Shown here: positions 37,101 to 44,900 of the stretch, piece after piece | Layout of the letters: the number at the start of each line of letters is the position of its first letter | Position numbering within the stretch: the first letter of the stretch is position 1 | Assembly (NCBI GenBank): GCA_021014325.1 | Contig: CM037467.1 | Coordinates: forward strand, 3,348,001-3,412,000 | Direction of reading: 5' to 3' | Source of the DNA: Plazaster borealis | Taxonomy: Eukaryota; Echinodermata; Asteroidea; Forcipulatida; Labidiasteridae | DNA: 64,000 nucleotides | Notes under the pieces: generated by a model | What the model was told of the DNA's origin: nothing | Databases searched by the model: none | The model's input: the letters and a program-made list of their open reading frames with translations, nothing else | Position numbers and translations under genes: made by a program

Positions 37101-38507
37101 CCGTAAAAAGAGGAAAATTACGACATTTACGATATAGACTAATATTTTCAGCAAAACCGCTTATTGCAATGCAGACTTGCTCTAGAGGCCAAACAATTAT
37201 AACTTAATTCAGGCTTGATTTTAAAAAACACACACACAAAAAACCCTTTTTGACCTCAGCAATGGCTGCCAATGCAAGGAGGGGGGGGGGTGGTTCTATT
37301 GAAGCTTTAGATCCACAATCGGATGCCCCATGTCTTACCTGGATATGTCCTGGAGATGGAGACAGAATCCAAGAGCTTGCAACGCAGCTTGGGCAAGCTC
37401 GGTATCGTCGTGCATGATATCAACACAAACAATGCAAGTCAACTGCGCTGTGTGCTGGCAAACCTCACGAGACACAGAAGCATCTTTGTCACTTTTAAGA
37501 CGTCTGTAAAATAAATTTAAAATAAAAAAGGAAAATTAAATAACTAAATAAGTGTGATGCTTTTACTGGATTGGTTTCTCTTTATGTATGCTAGTTCTAT
37601 GACAAGACAATTTGGCAACTTTGTAAAACATTTTTCACCCAAACATTTTATTCAGTGGCAAGTGCGTGAAGCGATAGCTTCTCACCACTGTGGCCCAGGT
37701 TCAATTCCAGGCGAGGGCCATGAGAGGAGTTGTGCATTGGTTTCTATCCTGTGCCACAAGGGTTTTTCTCCCCTTTGGAAAAAATCAAACACTTTCAATC
37801 TCTGGCTGTGCTCTGTGGTCATGTAATATGGGTTGATGTGGCTGGCTGCAAAAAGCGTCCTTGCATGCCTTTGGCTCGACCACCTTGTAGTCGCGTCCTT
37901 TACAATTCAGCTTCTCAGCTGCGAGTAAGGATGAATAGCCTCCCAAATTATTATTACCCAATTGGGTACGTGTACGATGTTGAAAAATAAAACAAACAAA
38001 ATTTGTAAAATGTTAACCCTTCGAGCACCGCCAGCGTTCTGAAACGTCATGCTAAATATCCATCCACAGGCCGCCAGTATTCCCTTACATTTAGACTGAC
38101 TTTAGATTGATCACCTGTTTTTATCCGCAATGATAAATACACTCTATTCAAGAGCCTCGAAGTGCGTCGTCAGGTGTTCAGGCTACCTTACCTTCTAGCC
38201 TTCAAGTGCCGCCAACGTTCTCAAACGTCATACTGAATATCCATCCACAGGCCGCCAACGTTCCCTTACGTTCTAAAAAAATGGCCGGCCTATGGAAACA
38301 GAATTACCAACACGCCGCCGACACTGTAACTTGGGTCAACAAGAATGTTATGATAAATACTTACTCTGACAGGGTGAGGTAGGCACCCACTTTCTCCTTC
38401 AACGGTCCCCCCTTCCCCTCTAATGTACTAAGGAGGGGGCTGACACTGGATGCCTTGTTGGTACGAATAGAACCCTGATCATCATTGCAAGATGCTGTGA
38501 CCATCAT
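15237..38507 (-). CDS. RIF1: RIF1, Rap1-interacting factor 1 (complete, 29 coding exons)
   Basis: Large nuclear chromatin protein. In animals RIF1 recruits protein phosphatase 1 to chromatin, sets replication timing and, with 53BP1, limits DNA end resection. Joining 29 exons with GT-AG boundaries gives an uninterrupted frame of 2652 residues (the human protein is about 2470). The order is: HEAT/ARM-like N-terminus (about 1-1015), Ser/Pro-basic linker, a long acidic disordered region on one 3.3-kb exon, PP1-docking motifs GILK (about 2257-2260) and RVSF (2275-2278), a conserved C-terminal domain (SRGLGQLVRARNILTVGNL, SLPIRSPKISNLRK, about 2444-2490) and a terminal helical segment. The start ATG at 38507 (MMVTASCNDDQ) is preceded in frame by a stop if the exon runs on upstream. 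Introns carry many SINEs and MITEs. Exon coordinates are given in the three part-entries that follow. Orthology is very secure; a missed small in-phase exon cannot be excluded. Confidence 0.96.
18496..18840. mobile_element. TTAA-flanked MITE, copy 2 (RIF1 intron)
   Basis: TTAA at 18492-18495 and 18841-18844. Left end AGGGATTGTATACATTTGGT, right end ACCAAACATATACAAACCCT. Internal sequence such as 'gtacttcttaccaagtaag' is shared in the opposite orientation with the copy at 54296-54650. No coding capacity. Confidence 0.85.
20026..24978 (-). CDS. RIF1: RIF1 coding exons 22-24: conserved linker and giant disordered exon
   Basis: Exons 24670-24978, 23643-23812 and 20026-23317, residues 1016-2272. 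Exon 22 is Ser/Pro/Arg-rich with repeated SPFG-, RGTSPGKG- and DASPG-type stretches. Exon 23 carries the block EFVFIAPSPKKTQVLTDHQK, conserved with vertebrate RIF1. Exon 24 (3292 bp) is highly charged, poor in hydrophobic residues, and rich in SQ/TQ dipeptides, the targets of ATM/ATR-type kinases, and in basic clusters such as KKRGRPKKDKK (an AT-hook-like GRP core) and KGQRKVRGKRK. It ends with the SILK-type PP1-docking motif SGILKRRD. One very large exon at this place also occurs in vertebrate RIF1. Confidence 0.93.
23400..23612 (+). repeat. Retroposon fragment with B-box-like core and (ATAA)n tail
   Basis: 'agttcaaatccc' resembles a tRNA B box. The element ends in a simple 'aaataaataaataa' tail. 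It lies in the RIF1 intron between exons 23 and 24. Family not recognised. Confidence 0.4.
23958..24150. repeat. 'GGGCCCAATTTC' hairpin MITE nested in another repeat
   Basis: Ends GGGCCCAATTTCATAAAGCC and 'tttatgaaattgggccc'. The flanks ('catttcagctttcccattc...gccatacagccatgtcacatg' side and 'cctatgtccacggctg' side) belong to a second repeat, seen without the insertion near 59330-59450 and reversed near 9150-9260. Confidence 0.7.
25196..25553 (-). repeat. tRNA-derived SINE (Leu/Ser-like head), minus strand
   Basis: Plus-strand text 'ccgatcggccatgacac' near 25534 is the reversed head, and 'aaggacacaagtgtcatgac' and 'ctccctggggagcatac' match the body of the SINE at 52171. The B box is decayed ('gaccgggaaacaaaccc'). 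Lies in the intron between RIF1 exons 21 and 22. Confidence 0.65.
25693..38507 (-). CDS. RIF1: RIF1 coding exons 1-21: HEAT/ARM N-terminal domain
   Basis: Exons in order of transcription: 38365-38507, 37339-37503, 36584-36621, 35937-36040, 35325-35419, 34251-34533, 33725-33863, 32844-32995, 32472-32604, 31701-31883, 31172-31282, 30904-31061, 30550-30633, 30001-30071, 29672-29852, 29426-29539, 29160-29306, 28377-28619, 26842-26990, 26288-26533, 25693-25798. Together they encode residues 1-1015. Conserved marks of RIF1 include AALQALGFCL, TRALWCLSKQNFP, AKRLKLVLQPL, LDTWWYLVSRLGP, GTPALFLIELL, TNEVNQGDSLDHDFS, LLKTWAELYQAFARCAAV and VFWNATFATT. The paired-helix pattern is that of the superhelical HEAT array that in RIF1 orthologues mediates DNA and partner binding. 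Every junction keeps phase. Confidence 0.94.
26011..26203. repeat. 'GGGCCCAATTTC' hairpin MITE family member
   Basis: Starts GCGCCCAATTTCATAGAGCT and ends 'agctctatgaaattgggccc'. In the intron between RIF1 exons 20 and 21. Non-coding. Confidence 0.7.
30121..30420 (-). repeat. tRNA-derived SINE, second family (minus strand, permuted copy)
   Basis: On the minus strand an A box TGGCTCAGGTGG and a perfect B box GGTTCAAATCC lie within 30143-30198. The module 'tctttgttcaa' flanks the body on both sides (near 30121 and 30400), so part of the unit is present twice. In a RIF1 intron. Not a functional tRNA: acceptor pairing is not seen. Confidence 0.65.
31505..31668. repeat. Decayed 'GGGCCCAATTTC' hairpin MITE
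   Basis: Internal 'ggttaccagccaaatggcaa' and the right end 'gcagctttatggaattgtgcccc' match the family; the left end is eroded. Intron between RIF1 exons 10 and 11. Confidence 0.5.
32169..32387. repeat. Inverted-repeat element with 'ctagataattggaatg' arms
   Basis: 'aaatggtttctcctagataa' at the left is mirrored by 'ttatctagaacaaaccattt' at the right, with arms of about 40 bp around an A/T-run centre. In the intron between RIF1 exons 9 and 10. Confidence 0.65.
33168..33292. repeat. Palindromic MITE with 'tagctgtagctg' arms, copy 2
   Basis: 'taaggccgtttccgaattgg' left and 'agccatagccgtcaattcg' right, matching the family at 1901-2046. RIF1 intron 7. Confidence 0.55.
33395..33640 (-). repeat. tRNA-derived SINE, second family (minus strand)
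   Basis: On the minus strand: A-box-like 'atggctcagttggtagagtg', decayed B box GGTTTAAATCC, then 'tctttgttcaacc'. Upstream body 'aacttgggtgtgatcc' is shared with 30121-30420. RIF1 intron 7. Confidence 0.65.
34641..34815. repeat. Foldback element with two inverted histone-type stem-loops
   Basis: Arms 'taaatctcttttgggagg' and 'cctcccaaaagagattt' pair across a short centre. On the minus strand at 34713-34728 lies GGCTCTCTTCAGAGCC (perfect 6-bp stem, 4-nt loop). On the plus strand at 34751-34766 lies GGCTCTTTTCACAGCC, one base off the histone stem-loop consensus. Each is followed within about 12 nt by purine-rich AAAAGAGATTT. Located between RIF1 exons 5 and 6. Confidence 0.7.
35703..35830. repeat. 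Palindromic MITE with 'tagctgtagctg' arms, copy 3
   Basis: 'ttaggccgtatcggaagtgg' left and 'ccactaattccgtacacagc' right. RIF1 intron 4. Family as at 1901-2046. Confidence 0.6.
37640..37990 (+). repeat. tRNA-derived SINE, third family
   Basis: 'agtgcgtgaagcgatagctt' and 'caggttcaattccagg' (B box GGTTCAATTCC) form a degenerate tRNA-like head. It is followed by a body of about 230 bp without coding potential and an 'attattattaccc' tail. In RIF1 intron 1, downstream of 38365. Confidence 0.5.
38027..38272. repeat. Direct repeat pair, ~66 bp, 180 bp apart
   Basis: 'atatccatccacaggccgcc' with flanking 'gccgcca(a/g)cgttct' occurs at 38027-38092 and again at 38207-38272. The two copies differ at a few sites. 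RIF1 intron 1; origin not recognised. Confidence 0.7.
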
Positions 38508-39473
38508 GGCTCCGTGGATGGGTCGCAAGGAAAGGCTAACGATGAATAACTTTCCTCAATGGTTTGGTAGAATCCTAGTTATTATTAGCAATCGGAGGAG
38601 AAATAATCATTTGTCAAGTTTGTAGAATTCAGAAATGGGTACAATTTCTGTATACGACTGCCACTTTTTCACTCAGAGTCATAAAGCAATATCTTATTTA
38701 CATAAATGAGATAGGCCCCTAATGCTTTTTGGTAACAACAACCAGACAACCGAGTGAAAAAGTGGCAGCCGGATACAGAACTTTTTCACAGAAAAGATTT
38801 GAGAAAAATTAAAATAACCTAGGCCTAGGCCCTAGTTGGTTTGGCATACTTTAATTAACGCTAATTAAAAATGTCAGCAATTTGCAAAATTGTGATGAAA
38901 TTATTCAAAACTTTTGTCCATGAATAGCTAGGCCCTACAGAGTACATAGTAAACAAAGTTATGTGTACATGTGATGTGATGTTCATAATCATGTGACTGT
39001 GCATGCTCACTAGACACTAGTCATGCTAGTCACTTCTTCATGCTGTGTGTGCCACTTTCCAAAAATGAGGAAATCGTTTTGGCTGCAACCACAATTTTCA
39101 AACTTTTTAAATTGATAAAAATCTTATAGTGTGTGCCTTTTTAAAAAACAAAGTGTTGGAAACACATCGACAAACAAACATGCAGAAATATGATTTCTTT
39201 GAGCAACCATGTTGACAAGATATCAGATTTGTCCGGAAATTGGACGTCCACATAAAACACAATAAAATCGGCAACTTTTGCAAAGTTTCCACAGAACTGA
39301 CAAATAAAATATTGATAATGTTCTACCTACTGCTCGTCTGCTTACACCGTTCCGTCCATCGAGATCAAAGAGTGTGAGATTTGTTTAATTGTAGTGTACA
39401 TCAATGGAAATCTTACATTCTTGAAAACACACGAGCTGATGAGACTGTCCACTCGCTGTGTACGTCTGTAGAA

Positions 39474-39485
39474 TTTTCCCGCGAA
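39474..39485. promoter_or_regulatory. E2F-type site in probable RIF1 promoter
   Basis: TTTTCCCGCGAA matches the E2F consensus TTTSSCGC. It lies about 1 kb upstream of the RIF1 start codon in a locally GC-richer stretch ('gcgaacttgtccgggc', 'ggcgcgccaaat'). E2F control would suit an S-phase chromatin protein. Position of the transcription start and first exon is inferred, not seen. Confidence 0.4.
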
Positions 39486-40854
39486 CTTGTCCGGGCATGA
39501 TCGAAGGCGCGCCAAATCAATGCTTGGAATAGTAACGAGTAGTTCGTGTCAGGATTACATGCACGATAAGAAATTACGAACTACTTGTTGTGAATACAAA
39601 TCGTCGCATTCTTTGGGGTTTTTCAATAATCGCGGTATTTTTGAGGGAAATGAGTGTGTAACAATCTCTATTAAAATGTGTTCACTTGTTCGTGTACATT
39701 CGGCATAACATATATACCATAACTGTTAACTGTATAGATGTAATGTCAACTTTGAAAGTACTTAAGAGCATTGCTACCTCTGAACAGTAGAGGGCGACAT
39801 TTAAGCAGCATGCGCCCGCCCGCCCCGGCCCCACAGACTCCAATTTGTCTGTGGCCGGTTGGTGCACGGTTGTCTTGGGTGCTCAACACCAAAAAAACTG
39901 CCATAGCAACCAATGCTAAATGCTTAATATTCAAAAATACTCGAACAATATTTAAAGTATCTCAGCCTCTTGATGAAAACCAATCAAACATATTTTCGGA
40001 CAACTAAATGACTTTTTGACAGGTCATTCGTTTGGAATTTTTGCTTATTACCCCAGAAAAAACACCCTGAAAATGTGTTTTTTCCCCTTCTGGAGAATCA
40101 CTTATCCACTTCCCAAGCCAAATAGGACCAACTTTAAAGCCTAAATTTATCAAGTCTCCTCAAAAGTTGAAGCACAGAACCCCCAGGTTGTGGTTGTCAT
40201 AATAACACAATTTATCAGTTGCATGACCCCCAAATCGTTACTATTCAAAAGATTTTGAGGGCCTACATTATTTGGAGGGAGAATTATAATTCAACGGGCC
40301 TAATTGGGACACCCCATGTCAAATTGCCCCCCACCCCCAAGTTTCGCCACTGTCTATCGTGTGTAATCATTATTTATATATCATGATTATTTATAAATAA
40401 CCAATAATTATACATAACCAATTATAGACATCCAAATGCAACACCCCCCAAAATAAAAGTGACTGGAAAAATTGCGATGCAAAAAACCAAAAAGAGACTG
40501 GAAAAAAGAATACGACTGGGGGAAAATGCAACAAGGAAAAAGTGAAGCCTCCTCACCCCCCAAATCAATCAATCAATCAATCAATTAATCAGTGCTATAT
40601 TCTAGTTTATTTCAATTGTACACACTTTTAATTTGTACACGGTTCATCCTTTAAAAAAAGGACTTCTCTGTTATTTACAATGGACCAGTTATCTGCAATT
40701 GGAGCCAATCAGGGTAAACAAAAATATAACCCTACCAGAATAACAGTATATCCTGTAATCAAAGAGTTATATAATAGAACTAGAGGGCATGCAAAACCAT
40801 GTGAAATGGCCCGACAAGACGCATTTTTTGCAATTGAGAAAATGGTGCTGACCA

Positions 40855-41104
40855 AAGATTATAGAGCGTCGAAGGCGTAAGATGCGGAACTGAAGCTTTA
40901 TCTATTGTTAAACATGAAATACGCATGGGCGCCATTTCAGCAAGTAAATATTTTGTTTCCCATTGATAGGAATGGTCATTGTCTGCGCTGATCGGCACTG
41001 ATCTATTGTTGTATCAAAAGAGTTACTTGCCGAAATGGCGTCCAGTGGGATTTCACATTTCAGCCCGAGTTCCGCATCTTGCGCCTTCAGCGCTCTATAA
41101 TCTT
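40855..41104. mobile_element. Palindromic MITE with 12-bp candidate target duplication
   Basis: Terminal inverted repeats begin 'aagattatagagcg' and end 'gcgctctataatctt'. The sequence 'tggtgctgacca' flanks both sides (40843-40854 and 41105-41116). The long duplication suggests a Mutator-like mechanism, though 12 bp is at or beyond the usual range. No coding capacity. Confidence 0.6.
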
Positions 41105-41559
41105 TGGTGCTGACCAATCGTATAACACAGGTCACGCACCAGTTCACACAGCCAATATTTTGTAAGCGGAAATTTGTTTGTAATTTGCACATAGGGATTG
41201 GAACCCATGGTGGGCCAGCGCAGTTACCTGCATGTAATTACAGTGCTCCCTCTATGTGTAACCCTATGATCCAAATCAGGCTAAAATTATACCCATATCA
41301 GTTCAACATTATATCCCCAAAACAGTGAAAAGGTATATTCCCCCTGCTACCAGGATAACAGTATGGTATCCCAAATAGGGCAAGCATATAGACGATGTGA
41401 CCTCTTACGTCATTTGAAAACCATAACATGATGCGCGCGCATGTCGCCGGGCAAAACCTTTGTGTACTGACAGCCAGCTATAAAGGACACGCAATGTTAC
41501 CATGAATACGCGTCTTCTGGCCCGGTGGAAACGAGTGTTTTGTCAACAGAGGGCGGTTT

Positions 41560-41900
41560 GAATGTAAACAGAGGTTAATCGTCTATACCCTGTCAGGATT
41601 AACAGTATATCAAAATCTGGGTAAAACTGCAGCCCAATCAGGATAAAAGTATATCCCAAACAGGGTATTAGTATAGCACTGCTACCAGGATAAAAGTATA
41701 TACAAAACAGGGTAAAAGTATACCACCTGCTACAAAGATCCCATATAGGGCAAAAGCCCCCTGCCAAAATAAGTATATCCCAAACAGGGTCAAAGTATAC
41801 CCCTGCTACAGAGATATTGAACAAATATCTCGAATAGGGCAAAAACCCCTGCCAAAATAACAGTATATCCAAAATTGCGTAAAAGTAAAACCCTGCCAGA
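41560..41900. repeat. Degenerate minisatellite, units of roughly 40 bp
   Basis: Iterations of 'aggataaaagtatatccc' and 'caaacagggtaaaagtata', with stray related units back to about 40720 and 41270. It abuts the 3' end of the gene ending at 41974 and creates an open minus-strand frame of quasi-repeated Tyr/Phe/Ile/Leu peptides that is not a real gene. Confidence 0.7.
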
Positions 41901-41973
41901 ACTTGAGTCGGACAGACTAAAGACACAAGGTAACTCTTGACATTACACTGCCATTTCTTGAAGTGAAATTGTT

Positions 41974-44900
41974 TTAAAAGTTTTGTACAGCTTCTTTCAG
42001 GTACTCCAGCCATTCTGATATCCTTGGTGATTCTTGAGGTGGCTGAAAAGACAAAAACATTCAAATATTGTCGGTGTTAAATACTGGTAATACAATATGC
42101 GAGGCAATAAAATATATTAGAAACCAACTATTCTTAAAGGCACTGATCACATTTGGTAATTGTCAAAGACCAGTGTTCTTACTTGGTGTATCCCAACATA
42201 TGCATAAAATAACAAGCCTGTGAAAATTTGGGCTCAATTGGTCATCGAAGTTGCAAGAAAATGATGAAAGAAAAAACACCCTTGATGTACAAATTTGTGT
42301 GCTTTCAGATAGGAATAAAAACTTCTTGCAAGAAGTTTTTATTATTTTAGTGAGAAATTACCTCTTTCTCAAAAACTAGGTTACTTCAGAGGGAGTCGTT
42401 TCCTACAATGTTTTATACTATCAACAGCTCTCCGTTGCTTGTTACCAAGTAAGTTTTTATGCTAATATTTGTTTTGAGTCATTACCAAACGTGTACGATA
42501 CCTTTAAAGGCAGGGTGTGATTGTATGTTAATGAACAAATCCGGAATAACAGTTCTCACTTGGTATGGAGATGAAGCCCACTTAAAATACAGAATGTTAC
42601 ATGTTAGAGGTTTACAGACTCTCTACACAATTTTCAAATAGATATCTGAAGGTTTGGTCACAACCAGGTTGAATCTTTTGCCTCTTTCAAGAAAAAAATT
42701 ACACAAATCATCACGGTAACATTGACAACTCCTGAGATGAGTTTTAGTGCTTTGTGAAATCAAGGCTAGGTCTTTGATCTACGTATTGCTAGTTTGGCCT
42801 ATTTCAAGAAAATCTGGAAAATCGCACATGAGGTTAAACTCGTGCCTGGCATTTCTCACCTTTAACTCCTCGATGGGTGGGTGTTTCACAGCGCCCTCTA
42901 CTGATTTCAGCTTAGTGAGGGTCGACCCTAGGGGTCCAGTGGCCACAGAGAGGGTACAGACAATGTGACCTTTATCTCCTAAAATGACTCGGAGAATTCC
43001 TTCTTCACTCTGCCAGTCGATGGCATACCTAAAAACAATAGTGATAATCATTCCTGTAAAGTGAATTCCGCCAAGTACCCAATGTACTGCACAAGCATGC
43101 AATCATCACCTATACAAAATTTGTATACCTAACACCATAAAAGCTACAACTAAATGTGCATTAAGAGAAAGATAGTCATCAACCCCCAAAAAAGATTCTG
43201 AAGAATAACAATAGACCAGAAAAAGCTTGTAGGATTATTTGAAACTGTTATCCTTTTCTAAAATCCTTGTTTTACTTTAACTTCATCCTAAGCCACTTGT
43301 CCTGGAAGATTTCACTGTAATTTCCTAAAGGGACACCCCTTAAAAAAGTAGCTTTCCTTATTTACTCACTGATGGCGGAGCTGTTCCACTTCCATGAATA
43401 GGGGTGCATGATTTTTAAGTCTCTTCATCACAGCAGACACTAAGAAAGCAACGTTATTTCTTCTCACCCCCTCTTTGACTAGATCTGAAATGTCCAGCGT
43501 CTCAATGTCAATCTAGGGGGGAAAAAATGAAACAGTTTTGATACAAATTACTGAATGTACCTGTCCTTGGTTTTTGAAACTCCTTTAAACTCAATTCATA
43601 AATACCTCAGACAGTTTCGCTATTCCTATTGGTGGAGAGCACGTCACGTGGGGGTGTTTAAACGGATGATAATGCACGGCCAAGAGTGTTTATAACCGGC
43701 TGGGCTTCGCGTATTGGACGCGCAAGCTCCGCCAATTTACTTACGCGGAACGCAATACATGGCTATAGTTCCCGTGCGTAGCCTAATCTTTTTGTACACG
43801 CACGTACACACAACCCAACGCGCACAAAACAGAACTTTACAAAAGTTTTTGAAAATGTACAAACTTCGATGTCAGAGATTGTCTTTTTACCACCGATTTT
43901 CCTTATTCTTTCACTTTTTAACAAAAAGGCATTTATGAATGGGAATAAATGAGTAGTGACTCGTTCTTAACGGCCGTTTAAAACCTTGCAGGGTCGTGGC
44001 CGTGCGATAAAGGCCCTCGCCTTCGGCTCGGGCCTTTATCGCACAGCCACGACTCTGCCGGTTTTAAACGGCCGTTTAAGAACTCGTCGCCACTCTTTTA
44101 TTCCCTTATTTAAAAGCTCCAAATTTAAGGTGTTTGTAATTTTTCAGACTTTCACATTTTTTTGTGTGAAAATTTAAATGGCAAGAGAACTTGCTCATGT
44201 ATTTAAGGACTTCCAGGAACCCATGTCAACCACAAACAGACAACCTCCAAAACTTATTAAAAGAAATTATAAATGTATATTGGCCAGGATCTTTGGCAGA
44301 TCAATTCAAGAGGTTTAGATAACAAACTTCTCTTGTGGAGTATCAGAGCTGACAGAGCAGCCTCTGGGAACAGTAACCTCAGCACTAGAGAAGTATATCA
44401 GGGCCCAATTTCATGGCTCTGCTTACCGTAAGTAAAGAATCAACATTAACGGAAGCAGGGAATGCCTTGCATACATCAAGCGTATTTCACAGGTTAGCAG
44501 GGAATTTCTGCATGTGCGCGTGTGTAGTCCACGTTACTAGGCATTCTTCGCTTACACAGCTAGCGCAGAAATTCGGCGCATGCACAGTAAGCGGAGAATG
44601 GCGATTGTAAGCGCAGAATTCGGCGGTAAGCAGAGCCATGATATTGGGCCCTTAAAGTATGATTTCTTTATATCTGAAAAAATTAACAGCGACTTTTTTT
44701 TCACCAAGCAGACATAAAAAAAGTCTGAATTCAGGCAAAAGTCTGAAATTATTCATCCCTGAACAACACAACATTATTAATAGATGTTTTGATGGGTTTG
44801 ATCCAAGCGTATAGACAAACTTACAGTGGCCGAGCTCAGCGTCTTAGTTTCCCATTCGGCAGCCCCTGGTTTAAAGTGCAGCGTCAGTACAGCCTTCATA

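Larger units (their letters stand above)
38508..41973. other. RIF1 upstream region and 3' flank of the next gene
   Basis: No coding exon seen. It should contain the RIF1 promoter and probably a non-coding first exon, an E2F-like site at 39474, an (AATC)n run near 40565, a palindromic element with candidate 12-bp target duplication (40855-41104), and a degenerate minisatellite (about 41560-41900) in the 3' flank of the minus-strand gene at 41974. Confidence 0.65.

Noticed and set aside
41543..42064. 173-residue minus-strand frame as a membrane protein gene
   Set aside because: The hydrophobic part is translated minisatellite. The true coding frame of the last exon is different and stops at 41974.
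43714..44177. Plus-strand frames of 63-74 residues near the long palindrome
   Set aside because: They cross the foldback arms, show no family features and lie in an intron.
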